Source of the DNA: Diphasiastrum complanatum
Lineage: Eukaryota > Streptophyta > Lycopodiopsida > Lycopodiales > Lycopodiaceae
Reading direction: 5' to 3'
NCBI GenBank assembly: GCA_029204225.1
Contig: CM055095.1
Span: 58,428,865-58,492,864, forward strand
DNA: 64,000 nt
How positions within the stretch are numbered: position 1 is the first letter of the stretch; every line of letters begins with the position of its first letter. The notes beneath the pieces are model-generated. The model saw nothing but the letters and a program-made list of their open reading frames with translations, was not told where the DNA came from and did no database searches. The position numbers and the translations under genes were made by a program. Of this stretch, positions 47,001 through 56,639 are shown in pieces.

Positions 47001-50000
47001 GATCCAAGATTGATGGGTAATTAATTATAATCTATGTTGCCTAAACACTAAAAAAGCACTTGTTTTTGCCACAATGGAAGGCTTCTAGTACCAGCCCTGC
47101 CCCTAAAAAAAAAAAAATCTAAGACCATTTCATCGATTCTTTCCTGTTTCAAACCATCAATGTATGCAGTATGGATCATCACACTAGGTGTTAGGTGGGA
47201 CTACTCAGGAGTTCCAACTCTCAAGTCAAGATTCAAGATTGATGGTTGATTAAATTGCCTAAACTCTAAGAAAGCACCTGCTCTTGCCATAATAGAAGGC
47301 TAGAAATAGATGGCTGGCTGTTTAGCTCTTGCAATTTTTTCTAAAGACTCAGATAACCAATGTCTGTGAAAAACCTCAAGGATCCAATGACATCAAACTT
47401 ATAGCCAGATATTATCTCCAACCAAGTTGAAAGGTAGCATTAGTTCCAATTATTATTGCCCATTAAACCTTGTCTAAAGGTTTAGTGGAGTGTACACAGC
47501 AACAGGAAACAGTATGTCAGCTGGCACAGCCTCCAGAAGATTGAATGTCTTTGTAACAAGTGTTGAGCATCCACAATGATGTTTCTACTCTATATAACTT
47601 GCCTGATCAAGGACTCAATGCCCCTGAATATCAACCAGAAACTCTAGCACAACACTATAAACTTTGTTGAGACAAACAAGATGATGCAAGGTATCTACAA
47701 ATAACAAGTTTGATTCTAAGGGTTGATGATGGTCCTATAGTCAAGCTTGATTCACCATGAAGCACCTGGAGCTTCTCTTGTAAGTTCTTGTATGCGCACA
47801 GCAACACCACAATACATGTTAGCTTGTGCAAGATAAAAGTAAGTGAAGATCCGTGATCAAATAGAAAGACGACAGACTTATCTTGTACTTGGCTCCATGC
47901 TTTGAGTAGGCTATTATGGAAAGATTTCAAAGTCACCATGTTGACGTACATGTCTTACTTTTTGTCTTCAGTGGCTTCCTGCTTCAACTCAGGAGGACCA
48001 TTTTCAATCAGACTATCTTCAAAATACAGCTGTCAGTTGTTCAAATTAATGACCAATTCTGTTCTTTAAACATTTTGCTTAAGCATCTAATAAATGCCCT
48101 AGAAAGATTTCAAAAGTCACCATGTTGACATATATGTCGTACTTTTTGTCTTCAGTGGCTTCAGTGGCTTCCTGCTTCAACTCAGGAGGACCATAATCAA
48201 TCAAACTATCTTCAAAATACAGCTGTCAGTTGTTCAAATTAATGACCAATTCTGTTCTTTAAGCATCTAGTAAATGCCCTAGAACCCTAGGATTAATCCC
48301 TAACTAAGAAAGATAATCTTCCTTTCAGCTCTGTTCTTTTGGCTTAAGCATCTCATAAATGCCTTAGAAACCCCAATTGATCCCGTACTAAGAAAGATAA
48401 TCTTCCTCCCTGACCTTGTCTAGGACATAGAAAGTGGCTATTGGTAGAATAATAAATGTCGGCCCTGTCCTTGAAATTCCAGAATCACTTGCAATTAATT
48501 GTCAAGTGCATGCCTCGCTAAAGTAAAGTCCCCTCCACACTTGCACAACTTTGCCTGTGATGAATGGCAAGGTAGACTTAAGCCAAGCAGTATTAGTGCA
48601 ATTTGGGGAACTAAAACATTGGAAGACATAGGTAACTAGAGATACCATCAGCTATAAGAATAAAAAGACTAACAGACTGCTGAACATGCAGAGAAAGAGC
48701 AAAGAATGTATATGTCATCAAATGGCCTGTACAACATCACTGTGACTACATGCAGCCATCTGATAGATTTCAAGAAAAACGGGCAATACTACCTGAAGCC
48801 GAATCGACAAATTCTCCATTTATGAGAAGCTTTGTGTATGTGATATCAAAAGGCGGCTTTATTGGTTCTTCGTCGACTTCGGCAGCTACTGCATAGCTCC
48901 GAATAGCACCCCAGCTACGTCCACATTGTCTTGAGATATCTGACATGATTAAACAAGGAAAACGGATAAATACCCACATGCGGAACTGGCATAGCATCTG
49001 AACAAACACAAATTGTGAAGCAGTACGGAGCAAATCACATGGAATAAGAGTTAAAAAAGAAGGCCAAATGCAAAGAGACCTTTATCTCATAAGCATGCAT
49101 ATGAATGGGCTCCATATGGAGTCATTTTAAGATGTGTGAGTGTCCCTTGGTGCCAGCTTTTAGAGTGGTGCTCACACGGTTTTGTGGTTGGCTAGAGCCT
49201 AGGAGGCTTGGGTGGGAGCCGAATTAATCCATTAACCAGAACAAAACAATCAATGAAGGATTTTTATGTGAGCAAAATGTGATAAAAAAATCAGACGTGC
49301 ATCTGCATTTGGTGTCATGTAAACCGAAAGGGGATCAAAGAAATTGTTGCCAATATAACATATTTTAGCCGGCTGGGGTTCTGTTTCAATTTCAGTGACT
49401 TTCCCAATAAAGGAGCTGACCAAAGCAGACTAAACCACCTTACTGGAAATGATCCTGGACTAGACTGTAAAACTAATTGCAGCTAAGAAAGATTTAAAAA
49501 GTGCAAAATCCAAAAATTGTGCCCCCCACCCTCAAAATTCCTAGCTCCAAAATCCAATTTCAGATCGATGACAAGCCAGAGCCAAATTTAGGCCTTCACT
49601 AAGCTTTGCAAAAAGTTTAAGAACGTTGCACCCTACCCATCCTCGGAGACCAGCAGTTTTAGTTATTTCATAGTTTGAATGATGCCATCGCAGAAGCGAA
49701 AAGCACAGACATGCAACGCCTTATAATTGCTAATAAGACTCGATACATAGGTTGATAGAGTTAGCACTTTTGGCAAAGAAGAGATCCGCATCAAAAAAAA
49801 TAGTTGTATATAAAAGGCATGCAAGGAAGAATACTCAAGCACAAAGAGCAGATGAAAGACCATGTTTGCCACCTTCCTGGAAATGCTCGTTGATTGATGC
49901 AATGACAGCAGACTAAACTGTCAAAGAGATCTCCAGCCAAGAAAGACCAAAACCCAGAGCTAAGCACGCGCAGTTCAGAGTTCCCTAGCTCCTAAATCCA

Positions 50001-50995
50001 ATTTTAGATCAATAACAGGCCAGAATAGTAAAGCCTTCACTAAGCTTTGCAAAAGGATCAAGAAAAATGTGCCCTACCCGTGCTTGCAGACCAGCAGTTT
50101 CATTAAACTCTTAGTTTTTGTATGATCCTATTGTAGAAGCAAAAAAGCGCACATATGCGTGCACTTATAGTTGCTAAAAAGTCGCGATTCACGGATCCAC
50201 CTATCTGCTCGTGCTTGGAAACACAGAATTAGCACTCATTGCAACTAAGAAATCCGCATCAAACAGAATACTTTGTATCATAGAAGGAAACTACCGAAGA
50301 ATACCAAGTAAAATTCCAGATAACAACACCATTTTCGGCATGTATAAACGGCAGTCACTGAGGACTACTCAAGCACAAACTGCTGATGGAAAGAGCATTT
50401 TAGCAACCTAGCTGGAAGTGTTTGTTGGTTCATGCAATAAAAGTATAGTAGATTGTAAAACAAATTTCCAGCTAAGAAAGATCAAAACCCAAAGCTAACC
50501 ACTCCCAGCTCAGAATGCCTAGCTCCAGAATCCAATGTCACATCAACAGCAAGCCAGAGTCGCCTTTCCTAAACTTTGCCAAAAGAGTTTAAGAAAACTA
50601 TGCCCTGCCTGTGGTTGCAAAAACAGCAGACTCAAGACTTCCACTTTCAGTGCCTGTCTGATACTATCGCAGAAGCAAAAAAGCACAGATCTGCGAATAC
50701 TTATAAGATTGCTATTGAGACTCAATCCATGGATCCGCCTATCTATCTACTCCATGTCTATAATCACAGACCTAGCGCTAATTGCAAACAACAAATCCGC
50801 ATTGAAAAACAGCGATGAAAAGAGCACAGAAATCTTAATCAGACATCAAATCCACCACTGAAAAAGCGATGGTTCTTAAAGAATGAGAGCGCTGTGAAAA
50901 GGGAGCTCACCAGAGAGCGATGAGGCAGAACGGAAGCGCATACAAGAGGAGCCTGCAATGCGAGAGATCGCGTAGCTGAGACCTCGAGACGCCAT
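28640..50995 (-). CDS. ALDH2B: Mitochondrial aldehyde dehydrogenase, ALDH2B family, 11 exons
   Basis: NAD-dependent oxidation of aldehydes (acetaldehyde in the pyruvate-dehydrogenase bypass and others) to acids; homologue of human ALDH2 and maize RF2. Coding exons, 5' to 3': 50995-50911, 48939-48793, 44528-44386, 42521-42368, 32375-32146, 31838-31749, 30269-30096, 29973-29836, 29644-29507, 29268-29207, 28913-28640. They total 1635 nt and 544 aa, no stops, all introns GT..AG. The N-terminus is Arg/Ser-rich with no acidic residue before Asp29, a mitochondrial presequence. Key residues: Asn212 in IIPWNFP, G288-G293 GSTEVG (NAD turn), general base Glu311 in LELGG, nucleophile Cys345 in GQCCCAGSR, Glu442 in EIFGPV. 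Each is offset by exactly 43 from human mature ALDH2 numbering (169, 245-250, 268, 302, 399), so the core has no indel. Exons total under 8 percent of the 22.4-kb span. It appears functional; expression is untested. Confidence 0.96.
29099..29155. repeat. 28-bp tandem duplication in intron 10
   Basis: AATTTGCAGCTATAGCAGG followed by CAATATCAA occurs twice head to tail, identical in both units. Confidence 0.85.
29162..29206. repeat. AC/AG microsatellite at exon 10 donor
   Basis: A run of (AC)n then (AG)n. In the gene's direction the exon 10 donor is CAG|GTGTCTCTC, so the CT/GT microsatellite begins at once inside the intron and replaces the usual GTAAGT consensus. Confidence 0.8.
29207..29268 (-). 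CDS. ALDH2B: ALDH exon 10
   Basis: 62 nt coding [20 protein letters not shown] (residues 434-453) plus two bases of Arg454. Glu442 in EIFGPV corresponds to human Glu399, which contacts the nicotinamide ribose. Confidence 0.95.
29507..29644 (-). CDS. ALDH2B: ALDH exon 9
   Basis: 138 nt, residues 388-433, starting [20 protein letters not shown] and ending PTIFADVQ. Phase 0 on both sides. Confidence 0.95.
29836..29973 (-). CDS. ALDH2B: ALDH exon 8 with catalytic cysteine
   Basis: 138 nt, residues 342-387. It begins at [19 protein letters not shown]; the middle Cys (345) is the nucleophile. It ends GVEQGPQ. Phase 0 on both sides. Confidence 0.96.
30096..30269 (-). CDS. ALDH2B: ALDH exon 7 with NAD turn and general base
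   Basis: 174 nt, residues 284-341, from [14 protein letters not shown] to HFALFFNQ. It holds the GSTEVG nucleotide-binding turn and Glu311 of TLELGGKSP. Phase 0. Confidence 0.96.
30270..31748. other. ALDH intron 6, content unassigned
   Basis: About 1.5 kb without a recognised element. Frames at 30658-31023 (+) and 31132-31533 (-) have no domain I can name. The phrase AACACATCCACAAG occurs twice (about 30344 and 30598). Confidence 0.4.
31749..31838 (-). CDS. ALDH2B: ALDH exon 6
   Basis: 90 nt, residues 254-283, [19 protein letters not shown] through SKHMDVDK. Phase 0; acceptor TTCATGCAG. Confidence 0.95.
32146..32375 (-). CDS. ALDH2B: ALDH exon 5
   Basis: 230 nt coding the end of Gly177 to Glu253: [34 protein letters not shown], then [19 protein letters not shown]. 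Asn212 of PWNFP forms the oxyanion hole. It follows the 9.8-kb intron 4. Confidence 0.95.
32815..34137 (-). mobile_element. LINE relic K in ALDH intron 4
   Basis: Decayed non-LTR retrotransposon in the gene's own orientation. On the minus strand, endonuclease-side sequence (about 34130-33640, with PHYPIILFF where the related LINE L has [10 protein letters not shown]) is followed by reverse-transcriptase blocks: [17 protein letters not shown] near 33240 and [19 protein letters not shown] near 32920-32870. These match LINE L (39390-41400), which has [19 protein letters not shown], so both belong to one family. Truncated in the RT on the left and interrupted on the right by the LTR of gypsy element H. 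Confidence 0.75.
34138..34521 (+). repeat. 5' LTR of gypsy H
   Basis: 384 bp bounded by TGTTATG and CATAACA, a perfect 7-bp terminal inverted repeat. TATA-like CTATAAATAG lies near 34308. The inner end abuts the primer-binding site. Confidence 0.75.
34522..34533 (+). promoter_or_regulatory. Primer-binding site, element H
   Basis: TGGTATTAGAGC directly at the LTR end, complementary to initiator tRNA-Met. Confidence 0.75.
34586..34654. repeat. (CT)n microsatellite in leader of H
   Basis: A 69-bp perfect CT run between the primer-binding site and Gag. Confidence 0.95.
34803..35577 (+). pseudogene. Gypsy Gag of element H, split by CT repeat
   Basis: ATG at 34803 opens [20 protein letters not shown] and runs into a CT microsatellite read as Ser-Leu repeats, after which the frame stops (35026). 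The retrotransposon Gag core resumes at 35050-35577 with [20 protein letters not shown], then a Ser/Pro-rich tail. Expansion of the CT run has separated the N-terminus from the core. Confidence 0.75.
34942..35006. repeat. (CT)n microsatellite inside Gag of H
   Basis: A 65-bp perfect CT run in the coding region of Gag. Confidence 0.95.
36000..36765 (+). repeat. 5' LTR of element I, rich in ACACGTG palindromes
   Basis: Bounds TGTTAAA and TTTGACA make an imperfect terminal inverted repeat, and the inner end abuts the primer-binding site. The LTR repeatedly carries CACGTG-like cores (CCCACGTGTGG near 36092, ACACGTGTTT near 36182, TCACACGTGCC near 36376, TTCACACGTGTGAA near 36576). TATATATAG near 36411 may be the TATA box. 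Confidence 0.7.
36766..36778 (+). promoter_or_regulatory. Primer-binding site, element I
   Basis: TGGTATCAGAGCC, an exact tRNA-Met-type site, directly follows the LTR end. Confidence 0.8.
38051..39055 (+). CDS. Unknown 334-aa ORF of element I
   Basis: Uninterrupted 334-codon frame. Its first residues overlap the decayed zinc knuckle (GKMHEAWSL read out of register). I recognise no domain. The middle is Lys/Cys-rich ([20 protein letters not shown], then [19 protein letters not shown]), and the C-terminal third is acidic then basic ([20 protein letters not shown]). The segment around residues 85-195 recurs, diverged, about 688 bp downstream across the end of this frame and the frame 39103-39654 ([27 protein letters not shown]). 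It could be an additional retrotransposon ORF or a read-through of Gag. An open frame this long in an old nested element suggests it was coding until recently. Confidence 0.45.
   Translation: MHEAWSLTRTYKICLQQSIITHFKPLEVFHLEVHCLVQNAKIDVTWIYFMSLESILLGTLDKFKFINEEQSRNENSFIYALMTSYEELFCFKEIFVSKRWTKAILVECDALIDSKACFPCKLTLNMKSRKWKCLHNVFSFGFNKIMNDVFIHNVEDCKFLILKASCKLLMRTSEASKVDTYIHKQVVSLIEMKILLDFNIRKIMPSCGDFWTYVSSISNVDDPMKCTLYDHVCCDHFETWRTRISIKEEHQEDDLEESSQGPSVPRIEEESPSQVMIPRRISRNMVEPMWLIFQGKEEHISSGIHLMLASLMSFGESICFGERLLHLKVGVKPY
38300..39330 (+). repeat. Diverged tandem duplication, period about 688 bp
   Basis: Segments 38300-38640 and 38990-39330 align at DNA and protein level: TCTCATGACATCTTATG.. 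with TCTTATGTCATTTGGTG.., GCAATACTAGTTGAG with GCCATACTAGTTGAG, and [11 protein letters not shown] with [11 protein letters not shown]. Confidence 0.7.
39939..40505 (+). pseudogene. LINE reverse transcriptase, N-terminal half
   Basis: Frame with [17 protein letters not shown]-like RT motif 0, then [19 protein letters not shown] and [19 protein letters not shown]. It loses frame at about 40490, where the following frame picks up VDFRKAF. Confidence 0.85.
40432..41211 (+). pseudogene. LINE reverse transcriptase, palm and thumb
   Basis: 260-codon frame with [29 protein letters not shown] and [17 protein letters not shown], i.e. all catalytic aspartates of the polymerase, followed by [13 protein letters not shown] and [11 protein letters not shown]. 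The most complete LINE coding piece in the window. Confidence 0.9.
41640..41870 (+). mobile_element. Short LINE fragment
   Basis: CATATGATAGCCAATTGG, CCACACAACTGCATCC and neighbouring blocks align with the endonuclease/RT linker of LINE L (about 39570-39655) and of LINE K (about 33730-33830 reversed). A third, short copy of the same family. Confidence 0.5.
41871..42367. other. ALDH intron 4, right end
   Basis: No element recognised. A TATA-like CAATATAAATAGCCC near 42021 could be the remnant of an LTR promoter. Confidence 0.3.
42368..42521 (-). CDS. ALDH2B: ALDH exon 4
   Basis: 154 nt, residues 126 to 176 plus one base of Gly177: [30 protein letters not shown], then [12 protein letters not shown]. 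Most plant relatives have WDNGK where this one has LDSGK, a mild substitution. Confidence 0.95.
42522..44340. other. ALDH intron 3, unassigned
   Basis: AT-rich, about 1.86 kb with the CT tract that follows. No coding relic or repeat recognised. Confidence 0.4.
44341..44385. repeat. GA microsatellite abutting exon 3 donor
   Basis: (GA)n with a few interruptions. In the gene's direction the donor GTAAGT is followed at once by a CT-rich tract of about 40 nt. Confidence 0.85.
44386..44528 (-). CDS. ALDH2B: ALDH exon 3
   Basis: 143 nt, end of Gly78 to Tyr125: [40 protein letters not shown]. Acceptor ATTTCAG, donor TAT|GTAAGT. Confidence 0.95.
45509..45733 (-). pseudogene. Penelope-like RT, palm start
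   Basis: 75-codon frame with [19 protein letters not shown], carrying the first catalytic Asp of the polymerase in the Penelope context. Downstream (45508-45240) only weakly similar sequence remains, and the YxDD box is not found. Confidence 0.78.
45761..46303 (-). pseudogene. Penelope-like RT, N-terminal part
   Basis: The longest open piece (180 codons). It opens near [13 protein letters not shown] and includes [65 protein letters not shown] and [12 protein letters not shown]. No internal stop. The preceding CxC / GHIVTAD block lies in a shifted frame at about 46400-46315. Confidence 0.78.
46868..47325. repeat. Tandem duplication in intron 2, period about 235 bp
   Basis: Two copies, each starting ACC(CT)..AAAAA..TCTAA(A/G)ACCATTTCA and including TATGTAGTATGGAT / TATGCAGTATGGAT, AACTCTCAAGTCA and AAGATTGATGG. 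The units have diverged by roughly 15-20 percent. Confidence 0.8.
47914..48290. repeat. Tandem duplication in intron 2, period about 187 bp
   Basis: Two nearly identical copies of a unit with GATTTCAAAGTCACCATG, TACTTTTTGTCTTCAGTGGC and CAAAATACAGCTGTCAG; a partial third copy of its end (GTTCTTTTGGCTTAAGCATC) lies near 48330. The second copy has a small internal duplication of GTGGCTTCA. Confidence 0.85.
48793..48939 (-). CDS. ALDH2B: ALDH exon 2
   Basis: 147 nt, end of Asp29 to the first base of Gly78: [45 protein letters not shown] matches the region where plant mitochondrial ALDHs are cleaved, and [16 protein letters not shown] starts the enzyme fold. Confidence 0.95.
49420..50840. repeat. 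Imperfect triplication in ALDH intron 1
   Basis: Three diverged copies of a 440-530-bp unit, marked by CTAGCTCC(A/T) at 49541, 49985 and 50519. Each copy includes CACTAAGCTTTGC or AAACTTTGCC, GACCAGCAG or AACAGCAG, and ATCCGCAT(C/T). The third copy ends about 70 bp from exon 1. Confidence 0.8.
50911..50995 (-). CDS. ALDH2B: ALDH exon 1 (mitochondrial presequence)
   Basis: 85 nt, ATG at 50995. [20 protein letters not shown] is Arg/Ser/Ala-rich with no acidic residue, a typical mitochondrial presequence. The start is chosen because it is the first ATG after the GA leader and gives the expected family length; the codon split at Asp29 joins exon 2 in frame. Confidence 0.9.
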
Positions 50996-50998
<3 letters not shown>

Positions 50999-51026
<28 letters not shown>

Positions 51027-51039
51027 GCTCGCTCGCTCG
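50999..51039. repeat. GA-repeat leader of ALDH mRNA
   Basis: (TC)13 followed by (GCTC)3 on the plus strand; on the gene strand it reads (GAGC)n(GA)n just ahead of the ATG. GA repeats in plant leaders bind BPC/GAGA-binding proteins. Confidence 0.9.
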
Positions 51040-51105
51040 TTTTGGGATCCCTCTATTATGTAGCTTATCTCTCTCTCTCTAAATAGATATATATATTATG
51101 AAGGG
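51040..51105 (-). promoter_or_regulatory. Core promoter of the ALDH gene
   Basis: ATAATATATATATCT on the minus strand (about 51104-51087) is a TATA-like run about 95-105 bp upstream of the ATG, so transcription would start near 51060 and give a leader of some 60-70 nt with the GA repeat. A second, shorter CT run lies at about 51069-51080. Confidence 0.55.
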
Positions 51106-53891
51106 CGCAGACATGTTTTGAAAGGAGGATGAATACTTCTAATTGAAAGGTTGAAAACATATGTAGATTTCATCCTTCGTTTTGAAAGGTAGGTAAGTAC
51201 TTGTTTTTGGAAGGTTGAAAATAGTGTTAACTTTTCATTGTGATCTGTTCTTGGGTTTGAAGCCCTCAAAGGGGTCGTTTCTCACTAAGACCCTGTCCCA
51301 ATGAAATCTTCCTCTTGGATTTGAAGCCCCTCATTGGGACCTTGTCCTAATGCCCTTGAGAACTATGTAAGAAGAGCTAGAGTATGTACTCTCTTGACAG
51401 TGCTCAAAAAAATCGGCAAAGTATATGAACTAATTCGAAATTAATTCTCAATGATATCATGAAATTTTCGACGATTTTTTATGTAGGCAAATAAACCCGT
51501 TGATGAGTGATAATCCTCAAAAATTTGAAAAGCTTTAAAAAATTGCAAGTTTTTTGAAGATAACTTAAAAAGAAAATTTCCCGAGCACCATCTTCTAAGC
51601 TTGCAAAAAGTTCTGTGGTGTATCTCCTACCAATGGTTTATGTCCTGCCAATGGCACCCAAGCAAACTCCAGCAAATTAAATTGTTGAAACTTTTAAAAA
51701 GGCCAAGTGAGAACTAGAAACAACCAACCTGAAAATGCTTGAGAAAGATACTCGTGGAGGTGCACGGGGCCATTGCATGCGTGATTGAGCTGTTGGAGAG
51801 GATCTGTGTGCAAATTGGGGATCCCGATAGGGTGGGTCAGAGAACACTCTGGAATGACCCAAATCTCAAGTGGACATAATCCTTTGAAATCAAGTTCCTT
51901 TGTAAATCCATAGAAAGCTCCCCTCCATGGGCCATAATGGTAGGCAACTAACTCCTATCCTGCTCTTTTTTTTGTCATCCATTTTCTAAGCCGAGTAACT
52001 AACTCAGATGACATATAATGGACCACCTCTTGTTTCCAAATAAGATTGAAATTAAATGCTATGCCAATGGACCAACCCAAATTCCCACCATGCCATTGAG
52101 CTTGACAACTCAACATGCTAAGCAAGGTCCCCCAAATCAAAAAAGGTCAATCTCATTTGCCTCGACGTGCGCAGGAGACGGGACCCATGCCAACTCCAAG
52201 ATAACTATGAAAGCAAGGAAACCAATGAAAAACACCCTAATTTCATAAAAAAAAACTCCTCAAAATAAAAATAAAATAACTCTTTTTAGTGGCTTTTTTT
52301 AATTGTTTGGTTATTACTAAATCTAAACATCTTAGAGATTATGGAATTATTAAAAAAATTTCAGTAAATGGGTTTCAAAAAATAAATAAATAAATAAGCT
52401 TGCAAAGTGAAGTTTATCACACCTTTTGTTGAGAAAGGTTAAAATGAAACCCGTCTCTATGAGGGGGAATTGGTCTCTGAAGGCTCGGGGGCTGATTTCA
52501 GGTTGAAATCTGACGGGCTATTATTGGTCGTCGCTCTCGTTCCTTTCGAAATTAATATAGTGCTACGGAATAGGTGCCCATCAACGTGAAGCATGCGACA
52601 TGCAACAGGTTCGGATGGACGGCTCCTTGACGGCTCCAGAGGTGCAGAGATGGCTCCATGACGGCTTATTGACGGCTCCGTGGATAAGTACCAACTTCTA
52701 AGAAGGTTGAAATTGGCAGCCTGGGGGAATGGGCCCTGCAGTGCAGTGGATCACGGTGTCCAAGCCCGAGGGTAGCAAAAGTCAAGAGTAGTGGTTCGTT
52801 TTTTTTGTTTTTTTTTGCCATTTTTCTTTTCAAATGGGCATATTATGCCTCCACTCTCCATTGAGTTCATAAAAAATCCAGGCAAATTATTACAACCACT
52901 AAATTGATTTTGAATCTAGGTGGCTAATCTTGAAACTAGCCAGAAAATTAAAGTGGAGTGAGTCATTTGGAGAGGGTTGGTAGATTTCCCTCCAAAACCC
53001 ATCGAGCCCGGTGCGAGTCAGGTTTCGATACATAAGAGGCAGACACCCAATTGGTTCTATGATGTAGTTGCATTTAGATTTTTTTTTTTTTTCCAAGACT
53101 TTGTACAAGTACGATATGACACAACTTGTCTAGTGCCATGTCAACATCTAGAGATTATTCATGTAACCTCCTCTAATGTAACCTTCTTTGGTTATGTTTG
53201 GAGCTCGAGTTATGTGTGGTAACTCCCTCCATTTTAACAGAAAAAAAAAAACAATCAAAATGATGCTATAAGAAATCTAATGAATAGTTAGACATGTGAG
53301 TAGGAGTGAACTTACCTCCTTAGTGAAACAAGTAGGAATAATGTTTTTACAATTGTTTGACATCCTCAAACAATAGGAGGAATTAGTTTACAAAACTTTG
53401 ACATTGTGAAAAACTAGGGAGAATACTTTGACGTACTAAAAGAATAAGTTGTGTCACCTAAAGAATAAGAGAGACTACTTTTCAATACTTTGACGACGAA
53501 AAAGTAGAAGAAGATTTTTGCAAATTTTTGATGTAGCTTTCAAGGGGTTGTTGCCACTATCGCCAAGAGTTATGTGGCACTTGATAGAACAAGCTATAAC
53601 AACCAAACGGTTCCTTAAAATACATATGAAAGTGGTGCTACAAGGCTGAAGCTTTTTGTGGATGTGGCACAACATAATTTCAAGGCAAAGAGAGAAGGGT
53701 AGGCGGCAATTTCTGGCTATGCACCTAGGAACTTGTGCTTGAAACTAGCCATTCTCATGATGTAAAATTGTGAGCCAGTTCTTGGGGTTCCAAGAAAAAC
53801 CAGCTCCTAGCTTTGCTACCATAGCATGAAAGTGCATTGTTGCACGACCAAGAACTAGCGCTTCCAACCAATAATCGGCTATCTACCATAA

Positions 53892-53893
<2 letters not shown>
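51106..53893. other. Upstream region of ALDH, no gene recognised
   Basis: Short frames only, none with a motif. GACGGCTCC recurs three times at about 52628-52680. CCTCATTGGGACC / GTCCCAATGAAATC phrases repeat at 51290-51345. No transposon ends found. Confidence 0.35.

Positions 53894-53958
<65 letters not shown>
53894..53958. repeat. (CT)n microsatellite
   Basis: 65-bp perfect CT run. Confidence 0.95.
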
Positions 53959-54953
<995 letters not shown>

Positions 54954-55251
54954 CATTTAGCAATGACAAGTGTGACATTATACAAATTCTAAGAAAATAG
55001 TGACATTTCAAAGCAACTATAACGCATTTTGAGATACAAGTGTATGACATATGGTACCAAAAAATTTTATAAAGGTATTCTAGAACCATAAGAGATAACT
55101 TTGATACATATGAGAAAAGCACATTCTTGTGAAAAGATGTGTGAGTGACCTATCAAGTGGTCATGTGGCATCTGAGAGGAAAATGTTACATAGAAAGTAT
55201 ATCAACGAGATTTGGTAAAATAAGCCTAAGAGAAATTGGCAATTTTGTACT

Positions 55252-55833
55252 TGTAACACCCTATTATGTCCTTTAATAGTCAAGACTTTCTTGCACTACT
55301 AATTCCAGTTAATGTTTAAGGGTCTCTTGTGCTCCTAATTCTAGTGATAGTTGCTATTTTGTAATGACTGATACCGATCGTGGAAAATAGGGATGTCAAG
55401 GATTTTGGAGATGGTTATCTATGCCCAAACATAGAAGGTGTGAATTACAAGTAGTATTATTGCTAAGAGGGTGTGTGTTATTTAACCATAAGGATACACA
55501 ATAGGTTACCTAAGGTGACAGTCTCGATATTTGGGACAAGACATTGGTTTGGAACTATAGGTCGTTTAGTTGCCACATGTCAATGTTATTGGCATGGGGT
55601 CACCCAAAGTTATTGACTCACAGTGTTGCTTGCAACCCACGCATGTCAACAATTATGACATGACTATGTTGGCAGAGGTGGCTCCACTTGTACTATGTAT
55701 ATAGAGGTGGATCTTTAGGAGCTTGGCATCCATTCTCACCTAGAGGATGAAGAGCTTTCCCACGTGGTTAGACCATAACATAGTCTTGCCTCAAGATGTA
55801 GGTATGTGAAGGACCATGCTAAGGTGTGGCAGT
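55252..55833 (+). mobile_element. Possible LTR fragment
   Basis: Begins TGTAACACCC, a common start of gypsy-type LTRs, with a TATA-like TATGTATATAGAGG near 55696. It is cut at 55833 by element C, and no partner is seen. Tentative. Confidence 0.3.
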
Positions 55834-56538
55834 TGTTAGATTTCTTATGCTCAGCCTTAAAAAATCGTTAAGTAATGAGCATCCTAAAAACAGCAGAAGG
55901 CTGACTCAATTCAAATACATCGTCGCCTTTTTCGCACCTTAGGGATTTTTTGTGCCTTAATCATTTGAAGGCACCTTCGCCTTTTTCGCACTTTCGCGAA
56001 AAAGGCGACCCAATGACCAAATTCCGTTTTTGACTTGCCTTAAATAATTTAAAGGCACCTTCAGATTTTTTTGATTTTTTAATAGTGGCGGACCGATGTC
56101 GCCAACTTATCATCAACCCTAAAAACAGCTGGACAGACAAATATCCCAAGGGCGGTTACCAACTTTGTACATATACAAAGACTGGCGTAAATAGCATTCA
56201 ATGCTCATAAGATATTTTTTAAGACACTTGTAAATATATACTAGTTGAATCAAGCTATGTAAGAGTTATTCAAAATGTTGTTTTTATACAATCAGAGTTA
56301 TCTGTTGTCAGCATTATCACGCTCAACAAGCTGAAGTTATTACTTCAAGCCATTGTACTCATTGTTGATATTAATCAGAGTGCAATTTTTGTCTCACTAC
56401 TATATTGTTCATTTTTGCAATTCTTTATGAATCGTTCTTCTTGAATATTTCTGCTGCTAACTGTTGCGTTTCCGTTCCTACACGCCTATGCTCAAAGCTT
56501 CGAGCTTCTACTATCGGTCATCTCCACGTCTTACGACA
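55834..56538 (+). repeat. 5' LTR of copia C
   Basis: 705 bp, TGTTAGATTTC...TTACGACA, ending exactly at the primer-binding site. It aligns with the solo LTR at 5661-6575 at both ends and in several interior blocks. Confidence 0.8.
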
Positions 56539-56550
56539 TGGTATCAGAGT
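56539..56550 (+). promoter_or_regulatory. Primer-binding site, element C
   Basis: TGGTATCAGAGT directly follows the LTR terminus CGACA; one mismatch at its end to the usual tRNA-Met complement. Confidence 0.75.
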
Positions 56551-56639
56551 GGACATTTCAGTGATTTGCATTTTCTACTGCGAATTATTAGTCTTGTTTC
56601 TACCAAGACGTCTCTCTAGCAAACGCGCAGCCAACAGTA

